Shown one piece after another: positions 1 to 5,880 of a stretch of DNA of 9,049 nucleotides. The notes under the pieces were generated by a model. That model searched no databases, had not been told where the DNA came from, and saw only the letters and a list, made by a program, of their open reading frames with translations. The DNA is from Gammaproteobacteria bacterium (GTDB lineage: Bacteria; Pseudomonadota; Gammaproteobacteria; PS1; Pseudothioglobaceae): positions 1-9,049 of the forward strand of contig JAJRPY010000085.1 in the NCBI GenBank assembly GCA_024280535.1, read 5' to 3'. Position numbers and translations under genes: made by a program. The number at the start of each line of letters is the position of its first letter. Position 1 is the stretch's first letter.

Positions 1-34
1 AAAATTCAATTTTTGTTCAATTGGTGATTTTCTT

Positions 35-67
35 AAACCCAACCCTAGCAGGGCTAAGGTAGGGTTT
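35..67. repeat. Imperfect inverted repeat (stem-loop), possible weak terminator
   Basis: The left arm 35-49 (AAACCCAACCCTAGC) pairs with the right arm 53-67 (GCTAAGGTAGGGTTT) at 13 of 15 positions around a 3-nt loop (AGG). A T-rich stretch (28-34) faces an A-tract (68-73), which could lengthen the stem. On neither strand is the G+C-rich stem followed by a clear U-tract; only the TTT inside the arm qualifies, so it is not a textbook intrinsic terminator. It lies about 60 bp beyond the psiE stop and could end psiE transcription, end a gene lying off the left edge, or be a dispersed repeat. The rest of 1-130 shows nothing else I can support. Confidence 0.5.
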
Positions 68-130
68 AAAAAATTGCCAAGTGAATGAAAAGTGGATTTT
101 TGATGATTATTCATATTTATGCAAAGGTCT

Positions 131-562
131 CTATTTAAGGCGTTCACTTGAATTGTCGTATTTTTGCTCGGTAAATCTTAAAAATCCTGCGGAAATGGTT
201 AAAATCATAATTGACACCACCATAATCAGCACATTAAATTCATCCGTTGCCACCAGCTCTTTCATATCAATCACCAAAAATCTGGTAATCGCCGTAATGG
301 CAATGAAAATTAAGAAAATCACCGGTAATTTATGCGTTTTAAAATAAATACCTGTCATCGCGCCTAACTCTAAATAGATAAATAATAACAAAATATCCTT
401 CAGCGATGCAAAACTAGATTCGTGCTGCATAATGATTAAATATTCGCCAACAGCCGACCATATAATCGTGCCACCAATGACAAACAACCCCACAACATGA
501 AAAATTTCAATGAGCCAATCTCCTAATTGATCCACCTTTTCTTTGAATGTTGGCTTTGACAT
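131..562 (-). CDS. psiE: PsiE-family integral membrane protein
   Basis: This 143-residue protein matches the PsiE (phosphate-starvation-inducible) family in length (E. coli PsiE is about 136 residues) and layout. There are four hydrophobic segments at roughly 16-38, 54-75, 80-99 and 108-127. The middle and C-terminal part has the family pattern: a FIYLEL-type helix, a short loop ending in LP, then an AITAITRFLVID helix, very like the GITAIVRLIIVD region of E. coli PsiE. The start at 562 is supported by a strong purine-rich ribosome site just upstream (567-573). The protein should sit in the inner membrane; its biochemical role is not known in any organism to my knowledge. It stands alone, divergent from lolC. 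E. coli psiE is controlled by PhoB and cAMP-CRP; here only a half-site resembling a Pho box is seen upstream. Confidence 0.85.
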   Translation of the reverse strand: MSKPTFKEKVDQLGDWLIEIFHVVGLFVIGGTIIWSAVGEYLIIMQHESSFASLKDILLLFIYLELGAMTGIYFKTHKLPVIFLIFIAITAITRFLVIDMKELVATDEFNVLIMVVSIMILTISAGFLRFTEQKYDNSSERLK

Positions 563-566
563 ATTT

Positions 567-573
567 CCCCCTT
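567..573 (-). promoter_or_regulatory. Shine-Dalgarno site of psiE
   Basis: Read on the minus strand this is AAGGGGG, ending 4 nt before the psiE ATG. It is one of the clearest ribosome binding sites in the window and fixes the start at 562. Confidence 0.6.
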
Positions 574-581
574 AATTATTT

Positions 582-607
582 AGTGCATTATGAAGTGCTA
601 ATTATGA
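582..607. repeat. Tandem imperfect direct repeat in the psiE/lolC divergent spacer
   Basis: Two adjacent copies are visible on the plus strand: AGTGCATTATGA (582-593) and AGTGCTAATTATGA (594-607). They are identical except for a 2-nt TA insertion in the second. They occupy the middle of the only divergent intergenic region (563-622), where promoters for both psiE and lolC must lie. A tandem site with 12-14 nt spacing, close to one helical turn, is a reasonable operator candidate. No confident -35/-10 pair was found on either strand in this spacer. On the minus strand the second copy runs into TTGTCATAATT (600-610), which resembles one half of a Pho box. Confidence 0.5.
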
Positions 608-622
608 CAAAATATCAGCCCT

Positions 623-1858
623 ATGAGTATTGAATTTCACATTTCTAATCGATATTTGCGTTCTAATCGCAAAAAAGGCTTTGTTTCCTTTATTTCAGGC
701 GTTTCTATGGTCGGGCTTATTCTTGCTGTCATCACATTAGTCACGGTTTTGTCAGTTATGAATGGCTTTCATCAAGAGCTTAGAGAACGTGTTTTAAGTG
801 CCATTTCCCATTCATACATTAGCGAATATAATGGCAAACTTGCAAATTGGCAAGCCGTTCAAGGCATTGTTAATCAGCATAAAAATGTGCTAAATTCTTC
901 GCCTTATATCGAGCAATACGCCTTATTAAATACAGGCAGCAACGCCCAAGGTATCAGCGTTCGCGGCATTATCCCAAAACTAGAACGACAAACCTCCATA
1001 CTACTTGAAAAAATGAAATACGGTGATAGTCAACTGCCAAAATCTGGCATTTTGATTGGTGCAGGGCTATCCTCACAGCTTGGTGCCACTTTAGGGGATA
1101 AGGTCACCCTGCTAACACCAGAATTATCTGCTAGCATTATTGGCATTCAGCCACGTTTTAAGCGCTTTACCATCACTGGCATATTCGACGCCGGTGTCAA
1201 TGAATATGACAATAATTTGGCTTTTATCCAACTCAATCAAGCACAAAAACTCTATTCAATGAAAGACAAAGTCTCTGGCATTCGGCTTAAAGTGGATGAT
1301 ATTTTTAATGCCAAAAAAATCACCCAAGAGGTTGTTACTCGTTTAGGCGATGATCAATATTACGGTATCGACTGGACACGCCAAAAAGCCAATTTTATTA
1401 AGGCACTTAATCTTGAAAAGCAAATGATTGCTATTATCTTATCACTAATAATCGCTGTAGCAGCCTTTAATATTGTCTCTATGATGGTAATGGTGGTCAC
1501 CGATAAAACTGCTGATATTGCCATATTAAGAACACTGGGTATGACCCCAAAACGCATTGTTAAACTCTTTTTTTATCAAGGCGTAACCATCGGCACTGTG
1601 GGCATTATTATTGGGCTTATATTAGGCATACTACTCTCGCTAAACATCGAATATATTATTAGTGCCATTGAATCACTCATTGGAGTTGAGTTTTTCCCAA
1701 AAGATATATTCTATATTAATCGATTTCCCTCTGAGATTCATCTAAACGATATTATCACCATTGCCTTGGGCGCATTTATTTTGGTTATTCTGGCCGCCAT
1801 CTACCCAGCAAAACGCGCTGGCAACTTACAAATTTCAGCAGTGCTTAATCATGAATAA
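623..1858 (+). CDS. lolC: Lipoprotein-releasing ABC transporter permease (LolC/LolE/LolF family)
   Basis: This inner-membrane permease of the Lol system, with LolD, extracts mature lipoproteins from the inner membrane and passes them to periplasmic LolA. It is 411 residues long, in line with LolC (about 400) and LolE (about 414). The family layout is present: an RYLRSNRKKGFVSFIS entry and first membrane helix (about 22-46), a VLSVMNGF motif, a large periplasmic domain (about 50-262), then three helices near 268-292, 315-340 and 375-395. The cytoplasmic stretch 294-312 (DKTADIAILRTLGMTPKRI) is the usual coupling region to LolD. Residues 165-200, with PRFKRFTITGIF and EYDNNLAF, correspond to the LolA-binding hook region and look like the single-permease type (LolF) of many non-enteric gammaproteobacteria. 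No second permease is adjacent. The start has no clear Shine-Dalgarno site but matches the family N-terminus. The 3' end overlaps lolD by 8 nt. Confidence 0.92.
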   Translation: MSIEFHISNRYLRSNRKKGFVSFISGVSMVGLILAVITLVTVLSVMNGFHQELRERVLSAISHSYISEYNGKLANWQAVQGIVNQHKNVLNSSPYIEQYALLNTGSNAQGISVRGIIPKLERQTSILLEKMKYGDSQLPKSGILIGAGLSSQLGATLGDKVTLLTPELSASIIGIQPRFKRFTITGIFDAGVNEYDNNLAFIQLNQAQKLYSMKDKVSGIRLKVDDIFNAKKITQEVVTRLGDDQYYGIDWTRQKANFIKALNLEKQMIAIILSLIIAVAAFNIVSMMVMVVTDKTADIAILRTLGMTPKRIVKLFFYQGVTIGTVGIIIGLILGILLSLNIEYIISAIESLIGVEFFPKDIFYINRFPSEIHLNDIITIALGAFILVILAAIYPAKRAGNLQISAVLNHE

Positions 1859-2522
1859 TATTATTGAATGCCTAAATTTAGGCTACAGTTACCATAATGG
1901 CAACATTAAAACACCGGTACTCAACGCATTAAATTTAACCATTGCCCCTGCAGAATCAGTGGCCATCGTCGGGCAATCGGGTTGTGGCAAGTCCACTTTG
2001 CTGAATTTACTAGGGGGTATGAGCCAGCCCGCTACAGGAAAAGTGCTGATTAACAACACCGACTTATCACAAATCAACGAAGAAAAAATCACCCAACTTC
2101 GCGCCCAGCATCTAGGCTTTGTTTATCAATTTCATCATCTGCTCAAAGACTTTAGCGCCCTTGAAAATGTTGCCATGCCCTTGTTAATTCGTGGCGACAA
2201 TAAGCAGCTGGCCATTGACAAAGCCAGCCAACTGCTCGCCAATATTGGCTTACAAGATAGGCTTAATCATCGCCCCGCAGAGTTGTCTGGCGGTCAGCGA
2301 CAACGAGTGGCCATTGCGCGCGCGTTAATTAACAATCCAAGCTGCCTATTGGCTGATGAACCCACCGGAAACCTAGATGCAAACAACGCACAAGAAGTGT
2401 TAAACTTGATGATGGCACTCAATCAACAGCAACAATCAGCGCTGATTTTAGTTACTCATGATATGAATATTGCCAAAAAAATGGATAGATTTTTAACCTT
2501 GGAAAATGGAGTGCTAACGTGA
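1851..2522 (+). CDS. lolD: Lipoprotein-releasing ABC transporter ATP-binding protein LolD
   Basis: This is the cytoplasmic ATPase of the Lol exporter, 223 residues from the ATG at 1851 (E. coli LolD is 233). All ABC motifs are intact: Walker A GQSGCGKST (41-49), Q-loop Gln93, signature LSGGQ (145-149), Walker B CLLADE (165-170) with the D-loop shortly after, and switch His203 in VTHD. The stretch FVYQFHHLLKDFSALENVAM (90-109) is the LolD-specific version of the region after the Q-loop and separates it from MacB- or FtsE-type relatives. The same frame is open further upstream to 1761, but the 30 extra residues lie inside the lolC C-terminus and do not resemble LolD. The ATG at 1851 gives the family N-terminus and an 8-nt overlap with the permease, implying translational coupling. 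Confidence 0.95.
   Translation: MNNIIECLNLGYSYHNGNIKTPVLNALNLTIAPAESVAIVGQSGCGKSTLLNLLGGMSQPATGKVLINNTDLSQINEEKITQLRAQHLGFVYQFHHLLKDFSALENVAMPLLIRGDNKQLAIDKASQLLANIGLQDRLNHRPAELSGGQRQRVAIARALINNPSCLLADEPTGNLDANNAQEVLNLMMALNQQQQSALILVTHDMNIAKKMDRFLTLENGVLT
2508..2511 (+). promoter_or_regulatory. Shine-Dalgarno site supporting a GTG start
   Basis: GGAG inside the lolD 3' end lies 7 nt before the GTG at 2519. It supports translation of the following gene from that GTG, which itself overlaps the lolD stop codon (GTGA). Confidence 0.55.
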
Positions 2523-2992
2523 ATATACAACAATTACAAATGACTTATTCAAACCCACAAGATAGACTGATATTACGCATTAATAGCCAAGCAGGTGATG
2601 AGGTTTGTTTGTTTTTAACTCGAAAGATAGTCATCTCATTTTTGGATATTCTCACCCAAAGCATTCAGCATTCTCACAACCAACAATCAACACTTAACGA
2701 GGCAGCCACCCCACCTCAACATACTGCCAATAACGATAAACTCCCTGCGAGCGATCCACCGCTTTTGGTAGAAAAAATCACCATAAACACCTTTGAAAAC
2801 AACTTAAGCACGCTGATTTTCTTTGCTGACAATGAAAAAACCACTATTCGTTTTAATCTTAATTTGCAAATATTGCACCATTTATCTGATTTATTGCACA
2901 AAATATTGCCAGTAGCAGAGTGGAATATTACCCCAATCAACCCCACCCAAGTCATACCTCATGAACATAAAGGCAAGCCATCATTGCACTAA
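2519..2992 (+). CDS. Uncharacterised protein translationally coupled to lolD
   Basis: This gene encodes 157 residues and starts with GTG, overlapping the lolD stop by 4 nt (GTGA) and preceded by a GGAG site. I do not recognise a characterised family. Two short, probably folded segments flank a low-complexity linker. The N-terminal part (about 6-46, with DRLILRIN and LFLTRKIV) looks like beta strands followed by a helix. Residues 48-82 are rich in Gln, His, Asn, Pro and Ser. The C-terminal part (about 83-133) has alternating hydrophobic strands and an amphipathic helix ending near HHLSDLLHKIL. The tail contains several His and Pro residues. There is no signal peptide or membrane helix, so it is probably cytoplasmic. 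Similar-looking DRLLLR...LWLTRR proteins of unknown function occur in proteobacteria, from memory and not verified. Its tie to lolD suggests, but does not show, a link to lipoprotein export. Confidence 0.7.
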   Translation: MNIQQLQMTYSNPQDRLILRINSQAGDEVCLFLTRKIVISFLDILTQSIQHSHNQQSTLNEAATPPQHTANNDKLPASDPPLLVEKITINTFENNLSTLIFFADNEKTTIRFNLNLQILHHLSDLLHKILPVAEWNITPINPTQVIPHEHKGKPSLH

Positions 2993-2994
2993 TA

Positions 2995-3831
2995 TTACTT
3001 TATTCGACAATTCTTAAACCGATTATAAAGCCAAAACCACTGCGCTGGATTTTGTAAAATCGTCTTTTCCATTTTGAGTGCTAGTGCATGGCTCAACTGC
3101 TCTATTTTTTGAGTACCGCTTAATTCTAATGCGGACAAATCCTCTACTAATTCAATATTAACCACATATTCATACTTGCGCTCACTTGGCAATACATAAA
3201 TAAAGTACAAGGGCTTTTTAGCCAACACAGATAAGGAGGCTGCCGTTTTAGGAATGGTCGTTTGAAAGCCCAAAAAAGACACCTCTTGCCCCTCATTCTT
3301 CAAGTCACTATGGATAAAAACACTTTGCCCTTGACTCAGCCTGTGTGCCAACTGAAAAAAAGTAGTTGCCGATTTTTTAATATAATCAATACCCAAATAT
3401 TGCAAAGTACGCACGCCAAGTTGATGCAATACTGGGCTATGTCTTCCTGCCCCTATCATCGTACAAACCTGCACGCCAGATTGCTTCAATGCGTATGCTA
3501 CACTATCCGTCTTACCCATGTGTATGGAGGCAAATACCGCACCACTATCCGTTAATTGCGCTATTGGAATGGGCGAATTAATACGGTATGTATCTTTTTT
3601 AATATCCAAAATATTGACCATATTGGCAGCAACATTAGCAATAGAAAGTCTTGCTAAGGCGTTAATTTCTGGCACTGATAACGCATTAAAAATACTGGAC
3701 ATATCTTCGCAAATACGCGCCAACTTAGTACGTGACAAAAGCCAAATCAAAGGCTTGATGAGTATTGAACGCATACAACGAGGCACTTTCAACAAACGCC
3801 ACAATAATGCTAATAATAGTCGTTGTGCCAT
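2995..3831 (-). CDS. Lipid A acyltransferase-like (LABLAT) protein, AlmG-like candidate aminoacyltransferase
   Basis: This 278-residue protein belongs to the lysophospholipid/lipid A acyltransferase family (LpxL/HtrB type). It has a basic, hydrophobic N-terminus (about 1-33) that could anchor it to the inner membrane. The catalytic HX4D motif is HMGKTD, His104 to Asp109. A conserved SDLKNEG segment (175-181) precedes a phosphate-binding-like FLGFQTTIPKTAASL region. A C-terminal NPAQWFWLYNRFK (261-273) is the usual family ending. LpxL proteins are normally a little longer, around 300 residues. It begins 1 nt after the stop of the adenylation gene and ends the operon. In Vibrio cholerae a LABLAT member (AlmG) moves glycine from the carrier AlmF to lipid A; the same gene trio here suggests an aminoacyl rather than fatty-acyl donor. 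The plain alternative is a late lipid A or other phospholipid acyltransferase. Confidence 0.8.
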   Translation of the reverse strand: MAQRLLLALLWRLLKVPRCMRSILIKPLIWLLSRTKLARICEDMSSIFNALSVPEINALARLSIANVAANMVNILDIKKDTYRINSPIPIAQLTDSGAVFASIHMGKTDSVAYALKQSGVQVCTMIGAGRHSPVLHQLGVRTLQYLGIDYIKKSATTFFQLAHRLSQGQSVFIHSDLKNEGQEVSFLGFQTTIPKTAASLSVLAKKPLYFIYVLPSERKYEYVVNIELVEDLSALELSGTQKIEQLSHALALKMEKTILQNPAQWFWLYNRFKNCRIK

Positions 3832-3832
3832 C

Positions 3833-5269
3833 TTAAAAATCCATATATTGTTTTAATAATTGCCGACTATCTACTTTTAAATTATGCGTTAATGGAAAAT
3901 CAGTATGAAAAACATATTCACTAGGAATCATATAGTTAGGCAATCTAGGCGCAAGATGAGCATTAATCACCTCTGCATTACAATCATTTGTTTGCACAAA
4001 GGCAACCAGACGAATAATCCGCCCATTGCGCTCTAGTGGCAAAGTTCGAACACTAGAAATAGGGGCTAATTGCTCAATGATATGATTAATTTCACCCAAA
4101 TCAATCCGATGACCATTGTATTTAATCATGCTATCTTTCCGCCCTACAAAAAATAATTTTCCATCCTGCTGATACACCCTATCCCCCGTGGCATAGAAAC
4201 GCATACCTTGTTTATCAACGGTAAAACTGTCATTATTGGCATTCAAATAACCGACAGAAACGCTCTGCCCACTAATCAACAATTCACCCGTTATAGCTTG
4301 CTCAAAAGTACCCGGATTTTGGGTATCAATATGGCAAATAGCATTAATATTGCCAATCGGCAGTTGCTCATAGCGATTTAATAATGCCTGATCGATTTGC
4401 ACACTACTCACCATCACAGTTGCCTCTGTTGGCCCATAGGTGTTAAATAATTGCAAACTGGGGAACTTAGCAAGCAATAAATCGGCTAATTTTTTTGGCA
4501 ACACTTCGCCACAGAAAATCATTAACAACAAATGCGGAAAATGTTTGGCGTCGAATGCTTTATCAACCCCAAAAGCAAAGGCAAAAGAAGGCGTTGAAAC
4601 CCAAACATTGCAACGATATGCCAAAAATCTGGTTTTAAATAACGCCGCATCCAAGCTGGTTTTATTATCCATCAACACCAAACTAGCCCCCAAACTTAAG
4701 GCATTAAGCAATTCAAATATAGACAAATCAAAACTTAATAACGCCTGATTCATAAACACCTGATTGGCAGACAAGGAAAAATTTGCCCGAGACCAGCTAA
4801 TAAAACTATTGATATTTGAAGCGCTAATTTGCACGCCTTTTGGCTCGCCCGTACTGCCAGAAGTAAAAATAATGTAACTTAACGGGTCGTTTTGATTGTC
4901 TTGAATTGCACTTTCACCCTGACCAAACGCCACAATTGAACCAGCCAACACATCAACCAACAAGCCCTTGCCCAACTGCCGTTTTACCTTGTCAATGCGC
5001 TTTTGCGGATAACTGATATCAATGGGAACAAAAGCAATATTCAGCACCAAACAAGCAAGTATTGATACAATAAAATCAGCCTCTTTATGCCCATATAAAA
5101 TAACCGGCAAGGTTAATCCATGGGTTTTTTGGCGCAATCTATTCACTTGAATATCCACCCTTTGCATTAGCTCAATCCAGCTAATATCTACATCCGACCC
5201 TGCAACTGCCAACTTGTCGGCTTCTTTTTCAAGTGATTTAAAGGCTCTTTTATCAAAACAAAAAAACAT
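3833..5269 (-). CDS. DltA/AlmE-like amino acid adenylation enzyme (carrier-protein ligase)
   Basis: This 478-residue ANL-superfamily enzyme should activate an amino acid as its adenylate and load it on the Ppant thiol of the adjacent carrier. Adenylation cores are all present: A3 P-loop TSGSTGEPKG (136-145), A4 SFDLSIFE with Asp181 to hold the amino group, A5 NTYGPTEATV (276-285), A7 YATGDR (359-364), A8 GRKDSMIKYNGHRIDLGEI (376-394), and A10 with Lys465 in NLKVD. It resembles DltA (D-alanine:carrier ligase) more than multidomain NRPS modules: VILYGHKEADFIV near 56-68, NVWVSTPSF (221-229) and FCGEVLP (252-258) are DltA hallmarks. The Cys of FCGE (Cys253) corresponds, by my alignment, to the Cys that controls D-alanine choice in Bacillus DltA. 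There are no condensation, carrier or thioesterase domains. It lies 5 nt after the carrier gene. The substrate cannot be read safely: D-alanine, glycine or beta-alanine are candidates. Confidence 0.88.
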   Translation of the reverse strand: MFFCFDKRAFKSLEKEADKLAVAGSDVDISWIELMQRVDIQVNRLRQKTHGLTLPVILYGHKEADFIVSILACLVLNIAFVPIDISYPQKRIDKVKRQLGKGLLVDVLAGSIVAFGQGESAIQDNQNDPLSYIIFTSGSTGEPKGVQISASNINSFISWSRANFSLSANQVFMNQALLSFDLSIFELLNALSLGASLVLMDNKTSLDAALFKTRFLAYRCNVWVSTPSFAFAFGVDKAFDAKHFPHLLLMIFCGEVLPKKLADLLLAKFPSLQLFNTYGPTEATVMVSSVQIDQALLNRYEQLPIGNINAICHIDTQNPGTFEQAITGELLISGQSVSVGYLNANNDSFTVDKQGMRFYATGDRVYQQDGKLFFVGRKDSMIKYNGHRIDLGEINHIIEQLAPISSVRTLPLERNGRIIRLVAFVQTNDCNAEVINAHLAPRLPNYMIPSEYVFHTDFPLTHNLKVDSRQLLKQYMDF

Positions 5270-5274
5270 ACGGA

Positions 5275-5502
5275 CTAGGGCGCCGACTTACTCAATAAGT
5301 AGTGATGTAATTTATTAATACTGTCAAAATTTTGCTCAGTGACCTCATCCAAAGCAACCAGTAAGCCTAATTTTTGCTCTATTTCAAGTATCAATTCAAC
5401 AATAATCACAGAATCAACCAAGCCTGATGAAATTAACGCCTCATCATCGTCTAATTTTTTAATCACTAGCGCCTGAACAATGTCTTTAATCACTTTTTTC
5501 AT
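5275..5502 (-). CDS. Small acyl/peptidyl carrier protein, DltC/AlmF-like
   Basis: This is a 75-residue stand-alone carrier. The phosphopantetheine attachment motif is [13 protein letters not shown], with Ser31 as the modified residue. It is followed by the acidic recognition helix ILEIEQKLG. The GLVDS form is like the GLLDS of DltC rather than the LGxDSL of fatty-acid AcpP. Length and the C-terminal helix also fit DltC or AlmF. It should receive an aminoacyl group from the downstream adenylation enzyme and offer it to the LABLAT-like transferase. Its ATG overlaps the panD stop codon by 4 nt (ATGA, 5499-5502), so the two are translationally coupled. A phosphopantetheinyl transferase encoded elsewhere would be required. 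It is unlikely to be the fatty-acid synthesis carrier, given the context and motif. Confidence 0.87.
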   Translation of the reverse strand: MKKVIKDIVQALVIKKLDDDEALISSGLVDSVIIVELILEIEQKLGLLVALDEVTEQNFDSINKLHHYLLSKSAP

Positions 5503-5870
5503 AAACTGATGCTGGCACTCACGCCGGTTAGCTGATTTTTATCATCCACATAACACAAGGTCGGTGCATAATTTTTAATTTCAGCCTCGCTATAACTGGC
5601 ATAAGACGCAATAATCAGCAAATCACCTACAGCTGCTTTATGAGCCGCTGCACCATTCACTGAAATCACGCCGGTATTTTCCTTGCCGCGAATTGCATAA
5701 GTTGTAAAGCGATTGCCATTTTCAATATTATAAATTTGAATTTGTTCAAAGGCACTGATACCTGCCGCATCAAGCAAAATACCATCAATCTCACACGAAC
5801 CCTCATAATCAAGTTCTGACGCTGTTGTACTCACTCGGTGTAATTTGGCTTTTAAAAAAATGCGTTGCAT
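5499..5870 (-). CDS. panD: Aspartate 1-decarboxylase (PanD)
   Basis: PanD converts L-aspartate to beta-alanine and CO2 in the cytosol, normally for pantothenate and CoA synthesis. The 123-residue protein aligns end to end with E. coli PanD (126). The self-cleavage site is intact at Gly24-Ser25 in YEGSCEID, where Ser25 becomes the pyruvoyl cofactor. Lys9 (KAKLHR), Arg54 and the proton donor Tyr58 (FTTYAI) are present, as is the ISVNGAAAH signature (69-77). It should assemble as a tetramer of cleaved alpha and beta chains. It starts 10 nt after oadB and overlaps the carrier gene by 4 nt. This is unusual, since panD commonly sits with panB and panC, neither of which is here. The placement may mean beta-alanine is made for the downstream aminoacyl pathway, or simply for the Ppant arm of the carrier. 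Confidence 0.97.
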   Translation of the reverse strand: MQRIFLKAKLHRVSTTASELDYEGSCEIDGILLDAAGISAFEQIQIYNIENGNRFTTYAIRGKENTGVISVNGAAAHKAAVGDLLIIASYASYSEAEIKNYAPTLCYVDDKNQLTGVSASISL

Positions 5871-5880
5871 AGTTTTGACG

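Noticed and set aside
81..347. Plus-strand open frame of 88 codons starting near the left edge
   Set aside because: It runs antisense through psiE, has no family resemblance, and the minus-strand psiE reading has a ribosome site and clear homology.
1761..1850. A 30-codon N-terminal extension of lolD
   Set aside because: It lies in the lolC C-terminal coding region in another frame and does not resemble LolD; the ATG at 1851 gives the usual N-terminus.
3262..3856. Two plus-strand open frames (97 and 112 codons) antisense to the transferase gene
   Set aside because: The transferase frame contains the HX4D and C-terminal family motifs and fits the operon; the antisense frames show no motif.
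3833..5502. Interpretation as a nonribosomal peptide or aryl-polyene biosynthetic cluster
   Set aside because: There is no condensation, ketosynthase, thioesterase or dehydratase gene, and the adenylation and carrier proteins look like DltA and DltC rather than such pathways.
5853..5859. T TTT TTA slippery heptamer at codons 4-6 of panD
   Set aside because: It matches a -1 frameshift consensus by chance in an AT-rich gene; it is too close to the start for a useful product and the panD frame is intact.
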